This document shows positions 35,952-43,593 of a stretch of DNA of 64,000 bases, one piece after another. The stretch spans positions 62,001 to 126,000 of the forward strand of contig JADJMH010000018.1 of assembly GCA_016709675.1 (NCBI GenBank), in the 5' to 3' direction. Position numbers and translations under genes: made by a program. Numbering within the stretch: the stretch's first letter is position 1; every line of letters starts with the position of its first letter. This DNA comes from Candidatus Accumulibacter proximus (GTDB taxonomy: Bacteria; Pseudomonadota; Gammaproteobacteria; Burkholderiales; Rhodocyclaceae). Under the pieces are notes generated by a model. That model did no database searches. It saw only the letters and a program-made list of their open reading frames with translations, and was not told the origin of the DNA.

Positions 35952-37015
35952 GGCTGGCGCTCGCCGTAGTTTCTCTCGACCCAGGCACGATAGGCACCGG
36001 ACTGGACATTTCTCACCCAGTCCTGATTCTCCAGATACCATAAGACGGTCTTGCGAATGCCGGTGGCGAAGGTTTCGGCCGGCTTCCAGCCAAGCTCCCG
36101 TTCGATCTTGCGCGCGTCGATGGCGTAACGCCGATCGTGGCCGGGCCGGTCGGTGACGTAGCTGATCTGTTCGCGGTAGGGTTTGCCGTCGGCACGGGGA
36201 CGAAGTTCGTCGAGCAGCGCGCAGACCGTATGGACGATTTCGAGATTGGGCTTCTCGTTCCAGCCGCCGACGTTGTAGGTCTCGCCAGGACGGCCGGCAT
36301 CTAGGACCCGCCGGATCGCGCTGCAATGGTCCGTGACGTAGAGCCAGTCGCGAATCTGCTGGCCGTCACCATAGACCGGCAAGGGCTTGCCGGCCAGGGC
36401 ATTGACGATCATCAGCGGAATCAGCTTTTCGGGAAAGTGGTAAGGGCCGTAGTTGTTCGAGCAGTTGGTGGTCAACACCGGCAGGCCATAGGTGTGGTGA
36501 TAGGCGCGCACCAGATGGTCGCTCGCCGCCTTGCTCGCCGAATAGGGGCTGTTCGGCTCGTAGCGATGCGTTTCGCTGAAGGCCGCCTCGTCCCTGGCCA
36601 GCGAGCCATAGACTTCGTCGGTCGAGACATGGAGAAAGCGAAAGCCCTGTAGCGCGTCGTCGTGCAGGCTGCCCCAGTAGCCGCGCACGGCTTCGAGAAG
36701 GTGGAAGGTGCCGACGATATTGGTCTGGATGAAGTCTTCCGGACCATGGATCGAGCGATCGACGTGCGACTCCGCGGCGAAATTGATGATCGCCCGCGGC
36801 TGGTACTGCGACAGCAGGCGGCTCGTCAAATCGCTGTCGCCTATGTCGCCGTGGACGAAAATGTGCCGCGGGTCGCCGGCCAGTGCGGCGAGGTTTTCAC
36901 GATTGCCCGCGTAGGTCAGCTTGTCGAGGTTGATCAGGCCCTCGTCGCTCTGCGCCAGCCAGTCGACAACGAAGTTGGCTCCGATAAAGCCGGCACCACC
37001 GGTCACCAGAATCAT
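35948..37015 (-). CDS. rfbB: dTDP-glucose 4,6-dehydratase
   Basis: This 355-residue extended SDR converts dTDP-glucose to dTDP-4-keto-6-deoxyglucose. It has the Rossmann motif [42 protein letters not shown], the active-site [20 protein letters not shown] (YxxxK), and [20 protein letters not shown]. It precedes rfbD (4-base overlap) and follows manC after 91 bases. It works for LPS or exopolysaccharide sugars. Confidence 0.96.
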   Translation of the reverse strand: MILVTGGAGFIGANFVVDWLAQSDEGLINLDKLTYAGNRENLAALAGDPRHIFVHGDIGDSDLTSRLLSQYQPRAIINFAAESHVDRSIHGPEDFIQTNIVGTFHLLEAVRGYWGSLHDDALQGFRFLHVSTDEVYGSLARDEAAFSETHRYEPNSPYSASKAASDHLVRAYHHTYGLPVLTTNCSNNYGPYHFPEKLIPLMIVNALAGKPLPVYGDGQQIRDWLYVTDHCSAIRRVLDAGRPGETYNVGGWNEKPNLEIVHTVCALLDELRPRADGKPYREQISYVTDRPGHDRRYAIDARKIERELGWKPAETFATGIRKTVLWYLENQDWVRNVQSGAYRAWVERNYGERQP

Positions 37016-37106
37016 GGGGAAAGCCTTTCACATGAGGTTGAGGGTACGTTGCAAGTACAGGCCAGCGATTGCCCGGGCCATCATCACGCACGGTTGACAA
37101 TCACCG

Positions 37107-38537
37107 TCATCTGCCGTAGCTGTCCTCCAGACGAACGATGTCGTCCTCGCCCAGATAGCTGCCGGACTGGACCTCGACGATTTCGAGGTCGATCCTGCCC
37201 GGATTCTCCAGGCGATGCACCACGCCAAGGGGAATATAGGTCGACTCGTTTTCCGACAGCAGCAGCGATTGGTCGCCGCGGACGATCACCGCCGTGCCCT
37301 TGACGACCACCCAGTGCTCGGCACGATGATGATGCTTCTGCAGACTGAGACTGGCCCCGGGCTTCACCAGGATACGTTTCACCTGATAGCGCGGGCCGTG
37401 CGCAAGCCCTTCGTAGCTTCCCCAGGGGCGATGGACGATGTGTCGGAATTCGGTCTCGCAGCGTGCGCTGCGCTTCAATTCGTCGACCAGCGTCTTGACC
37501 TCCTGCGCTTTCGCCTTGTCGGCAACCAGCACCGCGTCCGGCGTGGCGATCACGATCAGCTCGCTGATCCCCACCGTGGCGAGCAGTCTACCTTCCGAGA
37601 CCAGCACGGAATTGCGGGTGTCGACGCTGAGCACATCGCCGCGCTGCGTATTGCCGTTGCCATCGGCCTGCCCGATGCTTGCCAGTGCATCCCAGGCACC
37701 GATGTCGTTCCAGCCGGCGGCGAGCGGAATCACGACCCCGTGCCCAGTTTTCTCCATCACCGCGTAGTCGATCGAGTTCGACGGACTCGCCGCAAACGCG
37801 ACCGGATCGAGGCGCAGAAAATCGAGATCACGCCGCGCCGTCGCCACAGCCTTGGCAACGCAGTCGCGAATGCCCGGCGCGAAACGGTCGAGCGCTTCGA
37901 GATAGGTGTCGGCGCGGAACAGGAACATGCCGCTGTTCCAGAAGTACTCGCCTGAATCGACGTAGGCGCGCGCGGTCTCCGGATCGGGCTTCTCGACGAA
38001 GCGGTCGAGCGCATAGCCGCCACAGAGTGGATCGCCGCGACGAATGTAGCCGTAGCCGGTCTCCGGACGATCAGGCAGTACACCGAAGGTGACCAGAGCC
38101 CCGGTCAGCGCGTGCGGGACGGCCGCCCTGACCGCGCCCTGGAAAGCCGCCACGTCGGCGATCACGTGATCGGAGGGAAGCACCAGCAGCAGGGGAACGG
38201 CTTGTTCACCCTGCTCGCCAATCGCCTGCAGCGCTGCCGCGGCCACTGCCGGCGCCGTGTTGCGCGCCGCCGGCTCGAGCAGGATATCGGCCTGCAGGCC
38301 GATCTCGAGGAACTGTTCGGCAACCAGGAAGCGGTGGTTTTCGTTGGCCACGGCGATGGTCTTGCCGAGTCCGACCAACCCATCGAGCCTTTTCAGCGTA
38401 TTCTGGAGCAGCGAGAAATCATCGACCAGGCGAAGAAACTGCTTCGGGTAGTGCGTTCGCGACAGCGGCCACAAACGGGTCCCGGACCCTCCACAGAGGA
38501 TGACCGGACGAATCACAGGGGAGTCCAATTTACGCAT
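37107..38537 (-). CDS. manC: Mannose-1-phosphate guanylyltransferase / mannose-6-phosphate isomerase
   Basis: This is a 476-residue bifunctional type II enzyme of GDP-mannose synthesis. The N-terminal nucleotidyltransferase has the signature VILCGGSGTRLWPLSRTHYP. The pyrophosphorylase body includes FVEKPDPETARAYVDSGEYF and WNSGMFLF. The C-terminal cupin phosphomannose isomerase domain has RPWGSYEGL, VKPGASLSLQKHHHRAEHWV and IPLGVVHRLENPG. The ATG at 38537 is taken as start; longer frames continue into the divergent promoter region. It feeds GDP-sugars to LPS or polysaccharide. Confidence 0.94.
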   Translation of the reverse strand: MRKLDSPVIRPVILCGGSGTRLWPLSRTHYPKQFLRLVDDFSLLQNTLKRLDGLVGLGKTIAVANENHRFLVAEQFLEIGLQADILLEPAARNTAPAVAAAALQAIGEQGEQAVPLLLVLPSDHVIADVAAFQGAVRAAVPHALTGALVTFGVLPDRPETGYGYIRRGDPLCGGYALDRFVEKPDPETARAYVDSGEYFWNSGMFLFRADTYLEALDRFAPGIRDCVAKAVATARRDLDFLRLDPVAFAASPSNSIDYAVMEKTGHGVVIPLAAGWNDIGAWDALASIGQADGNGNTQRGDVLSVDTRNSVLVSEGRLLATVGISELIVIATPDAVLVADKAKAQEVKTLVDELKRSARCETEFRHIVHRPWGSYEGLAHGPRYQVKRILVKPGASLSLQKHHHRAEHWVVVKGTAVIVRGDQSLLLSENESTYIPLGVVHRLENPGRIDLEIVEVQSGSYLGEDDIVRLEDSYGR

Positions 38538-38646
38538 CTCCAGACAGGGCCCAGGGTCAACTCGCCGCGAGGGGATTTGGGAGGCGGCATTATAATGCCC
38601 ACTTCCCGGGCGACGACCGCCCGTCTTTCTCGCCCCTGACCCACCG

Positions 38647-39600
38647 ATGCGCATCCTACTGGTAAAAACCTCGTCGCTCGGTGACGTAATTCACAACCTG
38701 CCGGTGGTCAGCGATCTGCGCCTGAGCCTTCCTGAAGCGCAGATCGACTGTTGCGTCGAAGAGGCGTTTGCCGATATTCCGCGTCTCCATCCGGCCGTTG
38801 ATCAGGTCCATCCCGTCGCCATCCGGCGTTGGCGCAGGCAGCTGGGCAGCCTTGCCACCTGGCGCGAACTGGGCGACTTCCGACGCCAGTTGGGCGCCAG
38901 ACCCTATGACTTCGTTCTCGACACGCAGGGCCTGCTGAAGAGTGCTCTGATCACCCGCCTGGCGGCGGGCAGGCGCCTCGGTTACGCGGCCGAGGCGGCG
39001 CGCGAACCACTTGCAGCTCGTTTCTACGACGCTACCTTTGTCATCCCGCGCAATGTACACGCGGTTGAACGCAACCGCTGGCTGGCGGCAGCCGCTTTCG
39101 ATTACCCGGTGGACTTGCCGCTCGATTACGGGATCGCGGCGCCGGCAATCGATAGCCCCTGGCTGTCTGGCGAACGTCTGATCATTCTGTTGACGGCTAC
39201 CAGTCGCGACGACAAGCTGTGGGATGAAAGGAACTGGTGCACGCTCGCCCAGGCGCTGCGCGAGCGTGGCCTGACGCCGGTTCTCCCGGCCGGCAATGCG
39301 CTCGAACGTGAACGAGCGGAACGGATCGCCGCCGCCGTCGAGGGAGTCATCGTCGCGCCGCCGCTGACCTTGCTCCAGGTGGCTGCCCTGCTTGCCCGAG
39401 CCAGACTGGCGATCGGGGTCGACACGGGACTGGCGCACCTCGCCGCCGCCCTGCGCGTGCCGGTCATCGCCCTGTACATCGCGACCGATCCGGCGCTGAC
39501 CGGGGTGTACGGGACCGGCTTCATCCGCAACCTCGGCGCCGCCGGTACACCGCCTTCGGTGGCGCAGGTCCTGAGAGTCGCCGAACAGGCACTGCGCTGA
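38647..39600 (+). CDS. waaC: LPS heptosyltransferase I
   Basis: This 317-residue family 9 glycosyltransferase adds the first heptose to Kdo of the LPS inner core. The N-terminus MRILLVKTSSLGDVIHNLPV is the family hallmark; the C-terminal donor-binding site has ARLAIGVDTGLAHLAAALRV and ALYIATDPALTGVYG. The gene is divergent from manC, with a TATAAT at 38591-38596 as a possible -10. Its stop overlaps the waaA start (TGATGG). Confidence 0.95.
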   Translation: MRILLVKTSSLGDVIHNLPVVSDLRLSLPEAQIDCCVEEAFADIPRLHPAVDQVHPVAIRRWRRQLGSLATWRELGDFRRQLGARPYDFVLDTQGLLKSALITRLAAGRRLGYAAEAAREPLAARFYDATFVIPRNVHAVERNRWLAAAAFDYPVDLPLDYGIAAPAIDSPWLSGERLIILLTATSRDDKLWDERNWCTLAQALRERGLTPVLPAGNALERERAERIAAAVEGVIVAPPLTLLQVAALLARARLAIGVDTGLAHLAAALRVPVIALYIATDPALTGVYGTGFIRNLGAAGTPPSVAQVLRVAEQALR

Positions 39601-40874
39601 TGGCGCGCCTGCTCTACTCGCTGCTCTTCTACCTGGCCATGCCGCTGGTCTGGCTGCGGCTGTTATGGCGGGCACGCCGACAGCCCGAGTACCTGCAGCA
39701 ACTGGGGGAGCGGCACGGCTTCTACGCAGCGCGTCCGCCGATGCCAATGATCTGGCTGCATGCGGTTTCCGTCGGCGAAACGCGCGCCGCAGAGCCGCTG
39801 ATCGAAGGGCTGCTCCATCGGTATCCGGCGCACGGCCTGCTGTTGACGCACATGACGCCGACCGGCCGGGCGACCGGTCGCGAGTTGGTGACCCGGCATC
39901 CCGGCCGGCTGACGCAGGCTTACCTGCCCTACGACCTGCCTGATGCCGCTGGGCGTTTTCTCGATCACTTCCAGCCGCAGATCGGGCTGCTGATGGAAAC
40001 CGAGCTGTGGCCAAACCTGATCGAGGCCGCCAGACGACGCCATCTGCCCATGGCACTGATCAACGCCCGCCTGTCGGCCAGCTCACAGCGCGGCTATCGC
40101 CGGCTGCAGCGCCTGATCGGGCCGGCGCTGGCGTCTCTGGGCGCCGTTGGGGCGCAGACGGCGGCTGACGCCGAACGTCTGCAGGAAATCGGCGCTCGCC
40201 AGGTCAGCGTCTGCGGCAACCTCAAATTTGATGTCACTCCAGCGCCGGAAAAGCTGCAGCTGGGAGCGTCGTGGCGGCAACTGCTCGGCAGCCGTCCCAT
40301 CTGGCTCGCCGCCAGCACACGTGAAGGCGAGGAAGCGCTGATCCTGGACGCCTTCGCCGGGATGGACATTCCTGGCTTGCTGCTACTCCTGGTGCCGCGT
40401 CACCCGCAACGCTTCGGCGAGGTCGCCGAACTCATTGCCGAGCGTCGGCTGGCTGGCTGCCGAAGGAGCGAAGGTGACCTGCCAAGCAGGGAAACACAGG
40501 TCTGGCTTGGCGACAGCATGGGTGAAATGGCTGCCTACTACGCACTGGCCGACCTGGCGCTGATGGGTGGTACCCTGTTGCCGTTTGGCGGCCAAAACCT
40601 GATCGAGGCCGCAGCCTGTGGCTGCCCGGTGCTGCTCGGTCCGCACAGCTTCAACTTCGCCCTCGCCAGCGAAGATGCCATCGCCTGTGGTGCCGCGCGC
40701 CGGGTTGCCGACGCCCGCCAAGCGGCGGTCGTCGCCGGAGAGTTGCTCCGGCAGCCGGCTGAGCTGGCAGCCATGCGCAGTGCCGCCACCGCTTTCAGTC
40801 AGGCACACCGCGGCGCGACGGCACGCACCCTGGCGCTGATCGCGCGCCTCATGGCGCCTCGAAGAGTGTATTGA
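39600..40874 (+). CDS. waaA: Kdo transferase
   Basis: This 424-residue membrane-anchored family 30 glycosyltransferase transfers Kdo to lipid IVA. An N-terminal anchor helix (LLYSLLFYLAMPLVWLRLLW) precedes the conserved IWLHAVSVGETRAAEPLIEG. Further motifs are YLPYDLPDAAGRFLDHFQP, LMETELWPNLI and, at the donor site, MGGTLLPFGGQNLIEAAACG. Its start overlaps the waaC stop. Its 3' end overlaps the convergent tolC gene by 26 bases. Confidence 0.95.
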   Translation: MARLLYSLLFYLAMPLVWLRLLWRARRQPEYLQQLGERHGFYAARPPMPMIWLHAVSVGETRAAEPLIEGLLHRYPAHGLLLTHMTPTGRATGRELVTRHPGRLTQAYLPYDLPDAAGRFLDHFQPQIGLLMETELWPNLIEAARRRHLPMALINARLSASSQRGYRRLQRLIGPALASLGAVGAQTAADAERLQEIGARQVSVCGNLKFDVTPAPEKLQLGASWRQLLGSRPIWLAASTREGEEALILDAFAGMDIPGLLLLLVPRHPQRFGEVAELIAERRLAGCRRSEGDLPSRETQVWLGDSMGEMAAYYALADLALMGGTLLPFGGQNLIEAAACGCPVLLGPHSFNFALASEDAIACGAARRVADARQAAVVAGELLRQPAELAAMRSAATAFSQAHRGATARTLALIARLMAPRRVY

Positions 40875-42198
40875 TCTGTTCGAGGTCGGTCTCGCCAAGC
40901 GAGCCAACCGCCGCCTTCAGCTTGAGCTGGGCGAGCAAGGTATTGAAGCGGGCCCGGGCCAGATCGCGCCGGGTGACGTAGACCTGGTTCTCGGCGTTGA
41001 GCACGTCGATGTTGATCCGCACCCCGACCTCCTGACCCAGCCGGTTCGATTCGAGCGAGCTGAGACTCGATACCAGCGCCGCCTCAAGCGCCCGGACCTC
41101 GGCCAGACCATTGACCACGCCAAGATAGGACTGACGAGCGCCAAGCGCCGAGTTGCGCTTCTCCTTGTCGAGCGTCGCCAGCTCGGCGTCACGCCGGGCG
41201 ATGGCTTCACGGGTTCTCGAGTTGACCGCGCCGCCCTGAAAGATCGGGATATTGAGCTGCAGCCCGACCTGGCGCGTCGTCGTGTCGATTTCGCCGAGTC
41301 CTGACTGCCCGGGACCATTGTTCTGGCCGTAGTTGGCGACCACATCAAGCGTCGGATAATGTCCGGCACGGTTGATTTCGACCGCCTTGGCTGCCGCCTC
41401 GGCTGCCGCCTGTTGCGCCTGAACGACGAAACTGTCGCGCTCGGCGGCCTCGACCCACGGTTCCATGCTGGCCGGTTGCGGTGGCTCCATGAGCGCCTTC
41501 GGCTTGAGCCGATTGAGTTCCCCAGGATCCCTGCCGATCAGCACACGCAGCGCATAACGCTTCACTTCAAGCTCGTTCTCGGCGGCAATCTCCTGCGCTG
41601 TCGCCAGGTCCAGGCGCGATTGCGACTCGTAGGTATCGGTGATGGTCGCCGTGCCGACCTCGAAGTTCTTCTTCGCCTGCTCAAGCTGCTGCCCGATCGC
41701 GATCTTGTTGGCCTGCACGGCGCGCAGGTTCTCGATCGCGACGAGTACGTCGAAGTAGGCCTGCGCGACACGCAGGATCAAATCCTGCCCCGCCTGGGCA
41801 AAGGTCGCCTCCGTCTGCACCACCAACAGCTTGGACTGGCCGTACTGGGCGAAATTCTGCCAGCGGAAGAGCGGTTGCGTCAGGTTGACGTTGTAGGCGT
41901 TGCTGTTGAACCGGTTTCGCGTGCTGGTGTTGATGCCGAGGCTATTGATTCGGGTGTCGAAGCTGGAATCATTGGCGAAGGTGTTGCCGGTCGCCGCAAT
42001 CGTTGGCAGCAACCCGGCAAGCGCCTGCGGCAGCTTCTCGCGCCCGGCTTCTGCGGCCGCGCGCGCCGCCGCGTACTGGGCGTCGTAGGTCAGCGCCTCG
42101 CGATAGACCTGCACCAGGTCGGCGGCAAACGGGGACGAAGCAGAGAGGACTGCCGACAGCACGAAGCTGAAGCGGCCGGCGCTGAATGTCGGAGACAT
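40849..42198 (-). CDS. tolC: TolC-family outer membrane efflux channel
   Basis: This 449-residue outer-membrane protein has a signal peptide (FVLSAVLSASSPFAADL) and two long coiled-coil repeats of the OEP type (DLVQVYREALTYDAQYAAAR in the first; DAELATLDKEKRNSALGARQ in the second). The typical TolC phrase LTQPLFRWQNFAQYGQSKLL is present. It is the exit duct of tripartite efflux pumps and type I secretion. It is downstream of the pcm-type methyltransferase gene (36-base gap), a common pairing in betaproteobacteria, and converges on waaA. Confidence 0.94.
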   Translation of the reverse strand: MSPTFSAGRFSFVLSAVLSASSPFAADLVQVYREALTYDAQYAAARAAAEAGREKLPQALAGLLPTIAATGNTFANDSSFDTRINSLGINTSTRNRFNSNAYNVNLTQPLFRWQNFAQYGQSKLLVVQTEATFAQAGQDLILRVAQAYFDVLVAIENLRAVQANKIAIGQQLEQAKKNFEVGTATITDTYESQSRLDLATAQEIAAENELEVKRYALRVLIGRDPGELNRLKPKALMEPPQPASMEPWVEAAERDSFVVQAQQAAAEAAAKAVEINRAGHYPTLDVVANYGQNNGPGQSGLGEIDTTTRQVGLQLNIPIFQGGAVNSRTREAIARRDAELATLDKEKRNSALGARQSYLGVVNGLAEVRALEAALVSSLSSLESNRLGQEVGVRINIDVLNAENQVYVTRRDLARARFNTLLAQLKLKAAVGSLGETDLEQINTLFEAP

Positions 42199-42234
42199 GA
42201 GGCTAACTCACTTGCATCGAGAGCGGATCCGGCG

Positions 42235-42900
42235 TCAGAAGACGAAGCTCTGACGCTTCCTGGTCGTCAGCGCCGCGACCACGGTTTCAAAGAGGTTGAT
42301 CGTGTTGAACGCCTGGTCATCGGTGCGGATGATCAGCCGTGCTTCCATCACCGGTGGCTCGCCGATGAATGCTGCGAGGCGGCCGCCGATCTTCAACTGC
42401 TGCAGGAAGGCTTCGGGTAATTCGGGCAGAGACCCCGAGATGACGATCACGTCATAGGGTGAGTGAGCAGGCCAACCGCGTGATGCATCCCCCGTTTCCA
42501 CACTGACATTGGCAACGCCGGTCCGCTGCAGCGTACGTCGGGCATCCTCGGCCAATTGCGGATCGATCTCGACGCTATACACATACTCGGCCTTCGACGC
42601 CAGGAGAGCGGCCATGTAGCCACTGCCGGTGCCGACTTCAAGCACGATATCGGTGTTTCGGATCCCCACCTCCTGGAGAATGCGGGCCTCGATTTTCGGC
42701 TGCAGCATGGTCTGACCGTTGCCGATCGGCAACTCAAGGTCAGCAAACGCCAGCGCCTTCAACGAGTCCGGAACGAAGTCTTCGCGCTTGACCACCGCCA
42801 GGAGTCCCAATACCTCGGAATCCAGCACTTCCCAGGGGCGTATCTGTTGCTCGATCATGTTGAAACGAGCCTGTTCCATATCCATTTTCACCGCAGCCAT
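42235..42900 (-). CDS. Protein-L-isoaspartate O-methyltransferase family protein
   Basis: This 221-residue SAM-dependent enzyme is of the PCMT class. The typical beginning MEQARFNMIEQQIRPWEVLD is followed by REDFVPDSLKALAFADLELP, the motif I VLEVGTGSGYMAALLA and YSVEIDPQLA. The C-terminus is shorter than classical Pcm and ends in TTRKRQSFVF. The start at 42900 has a GAGGA ribosome binding site 7 bases upstream. Members in this position before tolC are conserved in betaproteobacteria, but whether they repair isoaspartate is uncertain. Confidence 0.88.
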   Translation of the reverse strand: MAAVKMDMEQARFNMIEQQIRPWEVLDSEVLGLLAVVKREDFVPDSLKALAFADLELPIGNGQTMLQPKIEARILQEVGIRNTDIVLEVGTGSGYMAALLASKAEYVYSVEIDPQLAEDARRTLQRTGVANVSVETGDASRGWPAHSPYDVIVISGSLPELPEAFLQQLKIGGRLAAFIGEPPVMEARLIIRTDDQAFNTINLFETVVAALTTRKRQSFVF

Positions 42901-42921
42901 AGCATTCCTCGTCACAATGGT

Positions 42922-42965
42922 AATATTAGCACAATCTAATATTCTTCCTCGATCGGCAGATTATA
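42922..42965 (-). promoter_or_regulatory. pcm-tolC promoter with a perfect inverted repeat
   Basis: On the minus strand TATAAT (42960-42965) is a consensus -10. Downstream of it lies the inverted repeat AATATTAG-N6-CTAATATT (42922-42943), perfect over 8+8 bases and conspicuously A/T-rich in this genome. It sits between the predicted transcription start and the methyltransferase start at 42900, an ideal place for a repressor operator. No -35 match was clear. The binding protein is unknown. Confidence 0.5.
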
Positions 42966-43088
42966 CCTTTAACGGCAACCGTTCGCTCGCCGCAAACCCG
43001 AGCAGGGAGTGCGCCGTCGGTGCCAGAGCCGGCAGTGGCGGGGATGCGGGGTATGGGCTGGCGGGATGGCGCGGGTCTACAGGCAGCC

Positions 43089-43130
43089 GGTAACTGAAAG
43101 CGGCGCCCGCAGGCGCCGCTTTCAGTTACC
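43089..43130 (-). terminator. rpsT terminator hairpin
   Basis: A perfect 19-base inverted repeat (arms 43089-43107 and 43112-43130) with a 4-base loop lies 16 bases past the rpsT stop. The core GGCGCC arms are very stable, and the outer arms carry the A/T-containing CTGAAAG/CTTTCAG. There is no long T-run after the stem, so it may also stabilise the transcript end. Confidence 0.75.
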
Positions 43131-43145
43131 GGGCAGAACCTGCCA

Positions 43146-43415
43146 CTAGGACGCAGCGAGGCCCTTGATCTGGGCCGAGAGGCGGCTCTTGTGCCGCGCG
43201 GCCTTGTTCTTGTGGATGATCTTCTTGTCGGCAATACGGTCGATCACCGACACCGATTGCAGGTAAATACTCTGGGCCGCAGCCTGGTCGCCAGCCACAA
43301 TGGCCTTCTGTACACGCTTGACCGCCGTGCGCAGGCTGGAGCGCAGACTGGCGTTGTGGGCGCGCTGCTTGACGGCTTGGCGGGCCCGCTTGCGGGCTTG
43401 TGCGCTATTGGCCAT
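43146..43415 (-). CDS. rpsT: 30S ribosomal protein S20
   Basis: This 89-residue, strongly basic ribosomal protein binds 16S rRNA early in assembly. It has the family start [20 protein letters not shown] and the end [20 protein letters not shown], then GLAAS. The length is normal (about 87). It is a single gene with its own terminator at 43089-43130. Confidence 0.98.
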   Translation of the reverse strand: MANSAQARKRARQAVKQRAHNASLRSSLRTAVKRVQKAIVAGDQAAAQSIYLQSVSVIDRIADKKIIHKNKAARHKSRLSAQIKGLAAS

Positions 43416-43593
43416 GGATGTGTGTCCCTATGAAAAACAGTTGATTACCTCGGAAGGCGCGGAGTATACCGACTGCTGCTCGCTGACGCAATACTTTCGG
43501 ACAGTCGTGAGCGGGTCATCGAGCCACTGATCCCGCATGGCGGAATCGGCGCAGAAGCGGCGGAAACGGATTGCGGCCGCGGGATCCGAGCCC

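Noticed and set aside
34722..35969. Plus-strand open frame opposite rfbD
   Set aside because: Shadow of rfbD and the TauE gene start; no motif.
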